Below are positions 49,401 through 59,494 of a stretch of DNA of 64,000 bases, piece by piece. This DNA comes from Codonopsis lanceolata. Its lineage: Eukaryota; Streptophyta; Magnoliopsida; Asterales; Campanulaceae. The DNA lies in assembly GCA_013146195.2 (NCBI GenBank), contig CM028378.1:9353350-9417349 (forward strand). The letters run 5' to 3'. Position numbers and translations under genes: made by a program. How positions within the stretch are numbered: position 1 is the first letter of the stretch; every line of letters begins with the position of its first letter. The notes under the pieces are model-generated. The model did not search any database. It had not been told where the DNA came from and saw only the letters and a list, made by a program, of their open reading frames with translations.

Positions 49401-49616
49401 TAGCCAGGAAAATCTCGAAAAAGAAAGAATCTTACAGTGGTGGGAGGAAGATTGGACACGTGAGTGTTCCGATCTCGCAAGATGTTGCCCCAATCATTGT
49501 CAGAAAACCGGTAGTTGAACTTATTCCGAACCACGCGAGGAGGCTCTCTCGTCCTCTCGTTAGATTCTGGGTGCATGGGTGTCCTTTCCCTTCCTGGATC
49601 GAGAAGAAGATGCCAT
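46491..49616 (-). pseudogene. Tat-2 antisense gene 2 (plant mobile domain, 4 exons), block B
   Basis: Exon 1 is 49616-49436 (ATG start; donor ACT/GTAAG). Exon 2 is 48361-47722 (acceptor TTTTTAG; donor GAG/GTACAT), with FWWDTTHTFHFSWGEATMTP and FAVITGIPTSIGE. Exon 3 is 47602-46927 (acceptor GAAG; donor TCG/GTAGAC), with LEWIISSSPGTVHFLPWEGL. Exon 4 is 46756-46491 (acceptor TTTGTAG), with an Asp run from an ATC repeat, a Gly/Arg-rich tail and a TAG stop. All introns obey GT-AG. The exons total about 1760 bases with a few indels, so about 585 residues. The product resembles plant mobile domain proteins, and its role is unknown. Confidence 0.68.
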
Positions 49617-49735
49617 CTGCTAAACAAAACACTGAAATTGGCGGAAGAAAATTGAGAAAATGAGCGAAAATAGAGAAAATAGAAAAAGAAAACAGAAGGC
49701 AGCAACAATGGCGACGAAGGAAAGAAAAGAAAGAA

Positions 49736-51049
49736 GGAAGAAAAAAGAAAGGAGCAGTAGGCTCCTCTCCCTTACTCTCGTCCATGATAAAGGGAGAAAA
49801 AGAGAATTTTTTCCTTTCCCCCTCCAAAGTTTGAAGCTGCGACACTTTAGTCCTCAAGTTTCAAAGTTTCCAAAATGGTCCCTGAGCCTAACAAAGGGTT
49901 AACGAAGTTAATCTTGTTAACCAAAAATTAACGACCATCCACCAGAGGACGAAGAAAAAGAAAAAGAAAAAAAAAGAAAAAAAAGAAGAAAAGAAAAGAA
50001 AAGATAATAATGTTAATAAAGTCCCCGGCAAGAATGACAGAAATGCCAAAATCAAAATCATGGCGACCACCGAGAAAAAAGTAAGTCAGTCAGATTCTTA
50101 CCCTGACCTCAGAATAATTTCCTTTTAAGGAAAGTTTTTTTTTTAAAAAAAAGAAAAAATTTTGCTTTGCTTTTCAAATAAAAGAAAAACTCTTTTTCAA
50201 AATGAGTTTTGATTTCAAAAAAATACAAAAAAAGAGGAATATTTCAAAATACAAAAAAAAGGAATATTTCAAAAAAATACAAAAAAAGATGAATATTTCA
50301 AAAACACAAAAAAAGAGAGGAATATTTGAAAAAGAAAAAAAGCAAAGAGAGCAAGAAAAAAGGAAAGGAAAAAGAATGTTTTCTACTTCACAATTTTCGA
50401 AAATACTTGAAGAAAATTTTCTTTGTCGTGCTCGGCGACAGATCTTTATCGGTCGAGTGCAGTTTTCTGGAAATTTGAAAATTTTCTGGTTATGTTTGGA
50501 AACAAGGTATTGACCAGCCAGACATGATTTTGAAAATTCTTCTTAACATGTTTCAATGACAAGGTATTGACCGGTTGAAATGTGATTCCCGAAAAACATT
50601 CAAATCTTCATACCGTATTTGATGGCCGTTCTCGACTGTTGAATACGGCTTTTTCGAAAAACACAAAAATATTTTTCCTGTTGTGTTCTCGATCAGGCTT
50701 GACCCGAAGAACATGACATCCTCATTTGGTTGTAGTTTAGGTTTTTGGCCTGAACTACGTTTGGTCTGATTTCTTTTAATAAGGAATACGTAGGCAGCCT
50801 ACATTAGTAGGTCCGACCATCAGAGCACTTTAAATTCATATATGCTTAAAAACTACGATAACCTTTTATAACCGACTAAAAATGTCTAGGTTATGGAGTT
50901 TGGATAGCATGATAAATTGTGCATTATAACTGCTACCAATTGCATTGCTCTCCCGTTTTAAAATGAACGAAATTGGAGAGTCTATTGTTTATCAACGATG
51001 TTCGTCTACTCAGTAAGCCTTGGGTTACCCGTAGACTCCATCGTTGAGG
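49736..51049 (+). other. Tat-2 3' untranslated region
   Basis: Non-coding. An A/G-rich run (49920-50010) and a short tandem array (50215-50335) lie here, then lower-complexity sequence with two copies of AAGGTATTGACC (near 50503 and 50561). The segment just before the LTR (about 51035-51049) should hold the polypurine tract, but only a weak TTGAGGGC is seen. Confidence 0.55.
50215..50335 (+). repeat. Short tandem array in the Tat-2 3' UTR
   Basis: About four imperfect units of 28-31 bases, each containing GAATATTTCAAAA followed by TACAAAAAAAG. Tandem arrays in this position are a known property of Tat-lineage elements. Confidence 0.75.
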
Positions 51050-52822
51050 GCTCAGACACCCCAATTTCACCCTCGGTATGTGACTCTGACATAAGATATC
51101 AAGAACTGTTCAAACTTAACAAATGTCAAGTTACAGGAGTTAAAAATTCGAAAGGCAAAGCAGGATGCGCAAAACAGTAAATTTCAAGGGGTGAAAGTGC
51201 CAAAATCAAAGATGAACAGGAGCCTTGGCGCGGCCTAAAGGAGCTGTTGGCGCCGCGCCAAGGGGGGCTTATTGCCGCGCCCAAAGATCCACTGTAGCCT
51301 CTCTCAGTTAACGCAAAGTACAAATCATGAAGGCTGCGGTACAATCTAATGAAGCGGCTGAAAGAAATCGAGAAATTCCCGATGAATCCCACTCTCCAAC
51401 TATAAATAAGAGGCCCCCGACTCCTCATTTCAGTGTTCAGAAATATCGCAACGAAGCGCTGAAAGAATTCTCCAAACCCCATCCAAAATCCGCCAAAATA
51501 AATATCCACCGGTTATAAGTGATCCCTAGCCTAGTTGTTAGGTATCCACCTCAATTCCATGGCCCAAAAATCCCAAAGTAAGCCGTTACTCTGCCCGAGT
51601 AACGAGCTGAAAAACAAAAAAACTAAGCCGTTATTCCGCCCTACCAAAAAGGCCGAAACCTACCAAAATAAGTTGTCACTCTGCCCGAGTAGACAAACCA
51701 AAAGTCACCAAAATAAGTAGTCACTCTGCCCAAATCAAAACAACAACCACTCAACAAACAACAAAAAAGACTCCATTTCCCTGAAGGACAGAACGAGCAC
51801 ACTACCGCTCTAAAAGGTAAAGCCTTTAAGGGCGTTATTTAATTTATTTATTTACTTTTCCAGTCATTTATTATTTTAAAATTGTTATTTAAATCCGGCA
51901 CAATGTAGTCAATATAAGCCGTTGTGCTGCCCGGATTAGAATAGGAAATATTATGTAAAAGAGCCGTTATAATGACCAAATATTTTCAAGTACATTTGTA
52001 ATTATTGTAAGGAAATGGCTGCAAGTCAGTAAATAATGTAGCCACGTATGTATTTATTTTAATTTTCTGCCTTTTAATACTTTATTTATTTGCTAAATAA
52101 ATATAACAATAAGCATACTTCAGCCAAAAACAACTTTTGAGACCGAAAGGGCGAGTTGGGTGCCTAGCACCTTCCCAACTCGTAACTTAGCCTCCGAACC
52201 CGTTTATTTTTCTTTGGTTTATTTTTCTTTTTTTGGTTTTGCTTTATTTTGCCTTAAAATAAAGATGACGACTCTAAAACTTTCAGATCCAGTGGGGCCT
52301 CGCAACACTCCTTCTTTGCACTTTTCCGTTCTCCCCTAAAAAAGGGAGAAAGAGAATGGAAGGGTGATGTATTTTCATATCCTGATATCCCCTAAAAAAG
52401 GGATAACTTGATGCGGGAAACCCAAAGCTCCCATAATGATCTGAAACGGGCCATAAGGCTATTTTTAATAAAATTCATAGTGGGGGCGTCACAATATCCC
52501 TTTTTGCACTTTTCCGTTTTTCCCTAAAAAAGAGAAAATGGGAATGAAAGGGTAATGCATTCCCATATCCTGGTATCCCCTAAAAAAGGGATAACTTGAT
52601 GCGGGAAACCATAAAGTTCCCATATTGGATAAAAAATCCACTAAAGGCAACCGAGGCACATTCCAACGTGCTAATATAGACAGCACTCCTCTCGCACTTT
52701 TGATTTCGTCTTCCCCTAAACAAGGGAGGGTGGAACGAGAGCAGTGGTGTCCCGCATCCGCACGTACGCACACCCCTATCCAAGGGCGCGCAGGGCGCGG
52801 GTCGCGACCCGGGAACCTCACA
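51050..52822 (+). repeat. Tat-2 3' LTR
   Basis: Close to identical to 24812-26597 plus 27844-27891. It ends CCTCACA at 52822, next to GCTGA. It lacks the 64-base segment present in the 5' LTR and the solo LTR. The first bases are slightly altered (CAGACACCCC instead of TAGACACCC). Confidence 0.88.
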
Positions 52823-52827
52823 GCTGA

Positions 52828-53384
52828 TCCATATCTTCATATTTTTTACTTTCTCGATGAACATGGGCATGGGCAGCAAGACTATTTGCCACCCTATTCC
52901 GTTCCCTATACACATGAGAAATATTAAAACATCTACTCATCTCTTTGCAAATTTCCAATTCATACTTGTACTGCCAAGGGAACTTACATACTTCGTTGAT
53001 ACTCATCTCTGCCACCTTCGATTTTGTCTCTACCATCATTTCAGAAAAACCCAAATAGGAGCATTATTGTAACCCATCGCGAAGAGCTGAAATTTCAGCA
53101 AAAGTATTTGTATTCGTACCATACCAATTGGAGAAAGCCACCACAAAACACCCATCACCATCATTAATAATATCCCCTTCAATGCACTCCTCCTCAATTG
53201 AAGACCCATCAGTGTTAAGTTTAAAATGTCCAGCAACCGGCTTCTCCCATCTAAGCCACACCCCATGTCGCACAACACGACTAATAGGCAAATTAAGAGT
53301 CTATAAACTCATCTTACCATATTTACCAACCGGGATAATAGGACGAAAGATAGAGCACATATCCATGAGCCTTTGCTCAATATC
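52828..53384 (-). pseudogene. LINE RNase H-like domain, 5' part of the split LINE
   Basis: 53291-53064 encodes KLNTDGSS (first catalytic Asp) and FAEISALRDGLQ (Glu). A stop follows, then another frame, 53054-52828, has MVETKSKV, where the third catalytic Asp is Lys, and RNRVANSLAAHAH, where the last Asp is Asn. This is the RVT_3-type RNase H found at the C-terminus of plant LINE ORF2 proteins. The LINE continues at 24811 down to its poly(A) tail. The 5' limit at 53384 is set by the near-matching 10-bp target duplication. 5' truncation is typical of LINEs. The domain is inactive. Confidence 0.72.
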
Positions 53385-53394
53385 ATTGTTATGA

Positions 53395-53450
53395 TATTGC
53401 TTGTGAGAAAACAACCGGAAAGATAGATGAAAAAGCTTTAAAGCTAAGTT
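53395..53450 (-). other. Tat-1 5' leader between primer site and gag
   Basis: About 56 bases left between the LINE insertion and the primer site. The gag ATG is on the far side of the LINE, so the original leader was only about 70 bases long. Confidence 0.5.
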
Positions 53451-53467
53451 TCCCCGCAACGGAACCA
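53451..53467 (-). other. Tat-1 primer-binding site (tRNA-Asp type)
   Basis: On the minus strand it reads TGGTTCCGTTGCGGGGA, three bases from the LTR end. It differs from the complement of the plant tRNA-Asp 3' end by two substitutions and one deletion. That primer is common in plant Tat/Athila-group gypsy elements. Confidence 0.72.
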
Positions 53468-53470
53468 AAC

Positions 53471-54156
53471 TGATGATGCAAAAATCAGCCATGGGTCGCC
53501 CGATTGATGCGTAGGATATCACGGCTTGAATATATGGATCTAATCTCTTCACAACCTGTCTAAGAGCACGAGAACACCTTAGTTTGAGTGAAGGGGCTTG
53601 GCCTCGTGAAACTACTCCGACGTGAGAGTAAGTATCGTGTGAGTCAAAAAACAATTTGACAAAGGTTTGAGGTTGTAAGAGTATGCGTACATTGTTTAGG
53701 GTTTATGAAGGGGTATTTATAGGCACCCAATGGCATAGAATCATTGTGAGATTCAGTTCTTTAGTTACCTAGTAGGAAGAAGCACCTGAATTGTAGGCAT
53801 GATAGGCGGCTGGCCACGAGAATGCTGGAGCAGATAAGACAAATGCTCTGCTCAGATAAACAAACTTGTGACATGTCTTGGAGAGCAAGTCTCTGAGATC
53901 ACTTGCTCGATGCTTTCCCGGGCAAGCATGAATCTGCCCGACTGTAGATGTGATTCCCGGGCATGGCCCCCTGGTCGGGCAGGCAATTAAGGCCTGTGCT
54001 CGACCAGGTTTAGACGGGATATGTTGCCGATCTCTACTCGGGTACCTTGGTGGATCTGCCTCGCTAGGCCTGTGGGTCGCCTACTAATGAGCTCGTGACT
54101 GACATGTGGTGCTATCACGTACTTTGCTCGTGATCAAGTTTGTGTTGTACACATCA
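53471..54156 (-). repeat. Tat-1 5' LTR
   Basis: The 686-bp full-length copy of the LTR. It starts TGATGATGC and ends ACATCA, with target duplication ATCAT following. The primer site sits beside its left end. Confidence 0.9.
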
Positions 54157-54161
54157 ATCAT

Positions 54162-54408
54162 AAATAAATGGTAAAAAAAATTGTTTATTATCATAACTCA
54201 ATCTAAGGTTATTTTTAAAAATTAATGTAATAATGAAATTAGTATTATCTAACAAACATCTGATAAGATAGGTAACGAGATATATTAATCTTATCCATAA
54301 TCTACCAAATGTCGGATACTTTTAAAATCGAGATAAAATAATTAAGATAAAACAATCTATATTTCTTGGTATTAATAATGGTTATCCAACTTTCCTACCA
54401 AACGACTC
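54162..54408. other. AT-rich host flank
   Basis: No gene. Phrases such as CTACCAAATG and CTACCAAACGA resemble ends of small DNA transposons, but I could not pair them into an element. Confidence 0.4.
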
Positions 54409-54479
54409 GTTATGGTAATTATTTCTATGACAACTATTTTGTTTTTGTATCGGCCAACCAAGTTATGGTATTATTTCTA
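54409..54479. repeat. Remains of a 53-bp host tandem duplication
   Basis: A unit beginning GTTATGGTAATTATTTCTAT (54409-54461) is followed by a second unit starting at 54462. The second unit is cut after TTATTTCTA by the 2.2-kb element and continues at 56676-56727 (TTATTTCTATGACAACT). The tandem duplication was therefore there before the element inserted. Confidence 0.8.
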
Positions 54480-54590
54480 GGCAAAGACTTGTGTAGGACG
54501 GTCTTACGGCCCCTAAATCCGTAAGACGGTGCCTCATTTACAAATTCAGGGGTTAATAACAAAATCTGTTAATAATTATTACAAAAACAG

Positions 54591-54656
54591 GCTAGCCGAG
54601 TTGGTTATAGGCGGAACCCAGAGATTCAGTCCAAGCAGGTCTGCGGTTCGACACCC
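54591..54656 (+). repeat. tRNA-like sequence in the left arm (A and B boxes)
   Basis: TAGCCGAGTTGG (54593-54604) matches a pol III A box and GGTTCGACACC (54645-54655) a B box, about 40 bases apart. The D- and T-loop regions look like a class II (Leu/Ser-type) tRNA, but the acceptor stem does not pair. It is a tRNA-derived module and not a functional tRNA gene. Confidence 0.7.
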
Positions 54657-54879
54657 TTCAGCTTCAACATTATGTTTTAATGCTTATTTCCTCTATTTGC
54701 TCCAGTGCCCCTCCACTTTCAATGTTTGCCGCTGAATTTCCACGCTTTGCAATTTAATCCTTTGTCAGCTCCATTAGCATAAATTGCCTTGGGATACTTG
54801 ACAGATCCTAACAAACTTTGATGAAATGCTAAATGACACATTTAAAACTAACGTGACACATTTTAATGTTAAAAGTGAC

Positions 54880-56230
54880 ACTATAAATGAAATTTTATTA
54901 TAATTCTTATCAAAATAAAAAGTGACACTCTTAATACTAAAAAGTGATACATTTTATACTAAAAAGAGACACTCTTAATACTAAAAAGTGACACATTAAA
55001 TATTAAAAAGTGACACATTCAATACTAAAACTTGATATTTTCAATGCTAAAAAGTAATACATTTAATTTTAAAAAAATAACACTTTTAATGTTATAAAAC
55101 AACACTTTAATGTCAAACGTAATGATTTTTATTTATAAAAAAATGAGTCACTTTTCAAAGTGAAAGTAACACATTTCAGACTAAAAGTAACATATTTAAG
55201 CCCAAAAAGTAACAGTTTTTTAGGAAAAAATTATAATTTTCATTAAAAATATAAAGTGACACTTTCAAGGCCAAAAAGTGACACATGTTATACTATAAAG
55301 TGACACTGTTAATATTAAATGTGTCACTTTTTAGCATTAAAAATGTCAAGTTTTAGTATTAAATGTGTCACTTTTAGCAGTCAACGTTAGTTTTAAAGTA
55401 ACATTTTTTAGTATTAAATATGTTACTTTTTAGTATTAAGAGTGTCACTTTTTAGTATTAAATGTGTCACTTTTTAGTATTAAGAGTGTCACTTTTTAGT
55501 ATTAAAAGTGTTACTTTTTAGTATTAAGAGTGTCACTTTTTAGCATTAAGAGTATTACTTTGAATTTTAATGAGAATTATAATAAATTTCCCTTTATAGT
55601 GTCACTTTCAACCTTAAAATGTGTCAATTTTATCTTTTTAAGGTGTCACGTTTGGCTTTAAACGTGTCATTTAGCATTTCGTTAAAGTCCATTAAGGTCC
55701 GTCAAGTATTAAATGTGTCACTTTTTAGTATTAAAGGTATCACTTTTTAGTATTAAGAGTGTCACTTTTTAGTATTAATAGTGTCACTTTTTAGTATTAA
55801 GAGTGTCACTTTTTAGTATTAATAGTGTCACTTTTTAGTATTAAGAGTGTCACTTTTTAGTATTAAGAGTGTCACTTTTTAGCATTAAGAGTATTACTTT
55901 GAATTTTAATGAGAATTATAATAAATTTCCCTTTATAGTTTATAGTGTCACTTTCAACCTTAAAATGTGTCACTTTTGTCTTTTTAAGGTGTCACGTTTG
56001 GCTTTAAACGTGTCATTTAGCATTTCGTTAAAGTCCATTAAGGTCCGTCAAGTATTAAATGTGTCACTTTTTAGTATTAAAGGTATCACTTTTTAGTATT
56101 AAGAGTGTCACTTTTTAGTATTAATAGTGTTACTTTTTAGTATTAAGAGTATCACTTTTAATACTAAAAAGTTACACATTTAATACTAAAAAGTGAGACT
56201 TTAATACTAAAAAGTTACACATTAAAGAGT
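54880..56230. repeat. 22-bp satellite-like array with inverted halves
   Basis: The unit core GTGTCACTTTTTAGTATT recurs at about 55311-55560, 55695-55890 and 56050-56160. Its reverse complement recurs at 54900-55060 and briefly at 56150-56225. A larger module (GAATTTTAATGAGAATTATA through CCGTCAAGTATT) occurs three times, from about 55560, 55900 and 56235, so the right arm has been tandemly triplicated in part. Confidence 0.88.
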
Positions 56231-56499
56231 ATTCCTTTGAATTTTAATGAGAATTATAATAAATTTCTCTTTATTGTGTCACTTTCAACCTTAAAATGTG
56301 TCACGTTTGACTTTAAACGTGTCATTTAGTATTTCGTTAAAGTCTATTAAGATCCGTCAAGTATCTCAAGGCAATTGATGCTAACGGGGCTGACAAAGGA
56401 TTAAACAATAAGGCGTGGGAAACATAAGAACAAACCTTAAAAGTGCTGGGCACCGAAGCAAAATAACACATAACAATAAAACTGAAAAACGCGCTGAAG

Positions 56500-56568
56500 G
56501 GTTTCGAACCCCAAACCCGTGCTCATTTCTCCAAGTCTTAAGAGCATTGCTGCCAACCAACTAAACCA
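56500..56568 (-). repeat. tRNA-like sequence in the right arm (A and B boxes)
   Basis: On the minus strand a TGGTTTAGTTGGTTGG A-box region (56568-56553) is followed by a GGTTCGAAACC B box (56510-56500). It is the inverted counterpart of the left-arm module, with a different central sequence. Confidence 0.7.
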
Positions 56569-56727
56569 ATTTCGTTTTTATGATTTTTTATAACGTATTA
56601 TTTATTTATTATAACCCGCGAATTTCTAAATGGAGCTCCGTCTTACGGTAAGACCGTCTTATAGGAGACTACCTCTTATTTCTATGACAACTATTTTGTT
56701 TTTGTATCGGCCAACCAAATTAGGTGC

Positions 56728-57100
56728 TATAGAGTTGTTTAAAAGACTTTCTAAAAAGGAGGGGGATTTCTTAAACTGCTACTTTGGGTTGCAAAAAGTG
56801 GTAGTCGATCACTTTTTAACTCTTCGGGCAATCAGTTACTTCTAAACAAATATTCCATTCCAACTATTTGAAATGGAACCCTCTGGGCTCTGCCTCTGGG
56901 GATATTTTTCCTTTTGATATTGTGAAAATAATATGGAAAAATTACGGATCGGTCTACTTTTTAAAGTTTTTAATTGTTTTAGTATAATGTTTTTTTTTCA
57001 ATCGAAAAAAATACATTTTTGGATGCGAAAAGACAGCGATACCATTAATGAGCATGAGACGCGATCTATATAAATAAATCACAGTGCATTAACTATTGAA
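56728..57100. other. Host intergenic sequence
   Basis: AT-rich, no recognisable gene or repeat beyond T-runs near 56990. Confidence 0.45.
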
Positions 57101-57393
57101 CCGTGATTCATCAATTTTATTGCATTAATTTTTACACTGTGGTTCAATAATTTAATTGTCTAGTCTTATTGCACCGCAATTCATCAATTTTATTGCATTA
57201 ATTTTTGCACTGCGGTTCAATAGTTTAATTGTCTATTCTAATTACACCGTGGTACCAACTTTTATGTACCGCGATGAATTAATTTTTGAACCGCGGTACA
57301 TATACCTAATCCAAATTACGTCGTGGTATCAACTTTTATGTACCGCGATGAATTAATATTTGGATTGCGATACATAAAATATTATTAACTCAT
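57101..57393. repeat. Four imperfect 73-bp tandem units
   Basis: Units start near 57101, 57174, 57247 and 57321 (CCGTGATTC, CCGCAATTC, CCGTGGTAC, TCGTGGTAT). The first two and the last two form closer pairs. Short inverted words such as ACCGCGGT lie within them. No coding pattern. Confidence 0.72.
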
Positions 57394-59100
57394 TTTTACT
57401 CCGCGATACAAAATAATAATGAATCAGACTATATCCTCCACCTTCTTCTTCTATCTCATTCGTCGTAAGCCTTTTCTTCCCCCTCTTCCTCTGCCTTCGT
57501 CCTACTGAAAAATCATTCAATTCCCGTTTTGTTGGGCAACAATGGTGATTTTTGAATCCATAGTGCGTTGCCGGAGCTGTTGAAGGAGACGATGACATTT
57601 TCAGAACAATATTTTGAAAAGTAGTCTTTTGCGATTAGAAAAAAAAACAATAGAGTTTTGGGGTTAAAAACTTTAGAAAAGAGATCACCCATAATTTTAC
57701 CCTAAAGATAAGGGGAAAGCTTATAAATCCACATATCTTTCTAATAAAATTCCACTTGGTGAAAATATTTTACTTCATTTTATATCATATCAACAAATTT
57801 GTTTTATAAGTTTTACAGTAACTTCCGTTCAAAAAAATCTTATCATTAATGAAAATAGACATTCATTTTGAAATAAAAATAGTAAAAACATTTTTATAAA
57901 ACTGCATAAAAAAAATCACAATACATTAGGTGGCGATTTGAATAATTTTCCCAAAGAGAGGAGTGGCCAGCTTGTTCCCTCCTTTTTTTTTGTTGTTGTT
58001 ATTGTTATAGTTAAGAATCTTCTGATGCAATATCTCAGTACATGTGATGGTTGTGTAATTTCTTGCGAGTAGATCGAAGCATACATTGATCAACTTTTTC
58101 CTTTGAATGATGAATGATGATCATGGAAACCGAGTCAACCGGCCCTACTTTTATTTCGGATCTTAAAATCATATACGTTCAAGAAAATTCAAGAAAAGGA
58201 GGAATTAAGTTTGCTCATATCAAGGTATTATATATATAGTCTTATTCGTTCATCTATGGAAAGCGTTTTAGTCGACGAAAGAAAAAAAGAATTGCTTCTG
58301 TTGCTGTTGCAGACTCCAACTAATTTAATTGAAAGCTTTCTTCAGTTGACATGGCTAATATACATTGTATGAGGATATATTTGTTCCTCTCTGGCCTCTG
58401 CTATATGTAGTGACAAGAACATCTTCTGCTCTCTTGTTTTAACAGAAATAACCTCCTTTTTCTGAAAGGATTGCATCTTTGTCGGCTACGGGACCAAAAT
58501 ATTCCTAATAATTTCTATATAAAACTAAATACAATTAAATGTATTTATTTGCATAGCAAGTGTATACTTTGTGGTACAAAATAAACATATAGCTACTATA
58601 TTTCTCAATAGATATTCTCAATCTTCCTGGTTAATCACATGATTTTCTTTACACTTACAACCAAGTTGACATAAATGGGGGAATTGAAGGTCTAGCTTTT
58701 GGCCCTATGCTTCTCAAATTTAAGCCAAAAGTGTATCCCAAAAGTTCCCACCTAATTAAGCCATATAAGTACTGCAACAAGACCTCCCCACAAACTGAGA
58801 GTGTACGCGTGTGTTATAAACTTATAATCGAAAATTTGGTTAGGTTGACCAAAAAGTCAGTGTATATCTTCTGTTCAAGCGATGAAGATGGAGGTAATAC
58901 CAAAATCACATACATTTTCTTCCACTGTAACAACAGAGAGAGAGAGAGAGAGAGAGTAAGAAATGAAAATGAAGGTAATGGAACTTTAATAGAAGACTTT
59001 ATTAATTTAGGCAATACACAAACAGAAAGAGTACTTTACTGGGGAAAAAATAAGAATTGACAATTTAAGAGAGCTAGTACTGGACGAACATTAAACAGAC
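57394..59100. other. Intergenic sequence downstream of the MYB gene
   Basis: AT-rich with no supported gene. A (GA)n run lies near 58935-58955. Short open frames here have no family resemblance. Confidence 0.5.
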
Positions 59101-59232
59101 ACACATATGAAAAAAGCAGCTACCACCTAGAGCTAAGCTAATCTATATAGGCTTCAATGGAACCTTCAAAATAGTTTCCTCCTCCTCTTCAGAACCAAAA
59201 CTAGCAAAACATTAAGGTTATCCCTTTGAAAA

Positions 59233-59235
59233 ACC

Positions 59236-59282
<47 letters not shown>

Positions 59283-59401
59283 CCCCTCCCTCCCTCTCTC
59301 CCTCCCTCTCTCTCTCTCTCTCTCCCCTCACTCTCCCTCCCTCCCTCTCTCTCTATCCCTCTCTCTCCCTCTCTCTCTCTATCTTCTCACTCTCCCCCCC
59401 C
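59233..59401. repeat. CT-rich microsatellite below the MYB stop codon
   Basis: A long (CT)n/(CCCT)n tract, GA-rich on the MYB sense strand, begins about 90 bases past the stop. It probably lies in the MYB 3' UTR. Confidence 0.9.
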
Positions 59402-59494
59402 CCAACACATTGGTTCCTTCTAAATTAAATCTTTCCATCATCCACACACAAAAAGAGTTGCAGTAGTGGGGCTGGGCATGGGTGGAATGGATGA

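Larger units (their letters stand above)
41949..49735 (+). repeat. Block B: second copy of the 7.9-kb segment
   Basis: It begins immediately after the N gap with the same bases as 33855 and runs parallel to block A until block A ends, near 49735. Differences from block A include about 190 bases missing from the integrase core (near 43470-43500) and about 50 bases missing near 48870-48900, besides clustered small indels. Confidence 0.9.
54480..56675. mobile_element. 2.2-kb non-autonomous Mutator-like element with long inverted arms
   Basis: The perfect 9-bp duplication TTATTTCTA lies at 54471-54479 and 56676-56684. Ends: GGCAAAGACTTGTG on the left and, on the minus strand from the right, GAGGTAGTCTCC. 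Both ends are shared with the 154-bp MITE at 670-823. Inside, several hundred bases of the left arm reappear inverted in the right arm, including a GACGGTCTTAC block, a tRNA-like block and a TTGTCAGC/GCTGACAA block. The middle is a 22-bp tandem repeat. No transposase is encoded. The structure is foldback-like. Confidence 0.85.

Noticed and set aside
54593..54655. A functional tRNA gene
   Set aside because: A and B boxes are present, but the acceptor stem does not pair, and the sequence lies in a repeat arm with a second, different copy inverted.
54900..56230. CRISPR-like array
   Set aside because: Units are contiguous 22-bp tandem copies in both orientations without unique spacers, inside a plant transposon.
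57353..57598. An 81-codon minus-strand ORF as a gene
   Set aside because: No family resemblance, no intact upstream signals, and its 3' part overlaps the 73-bp tandem repeats.
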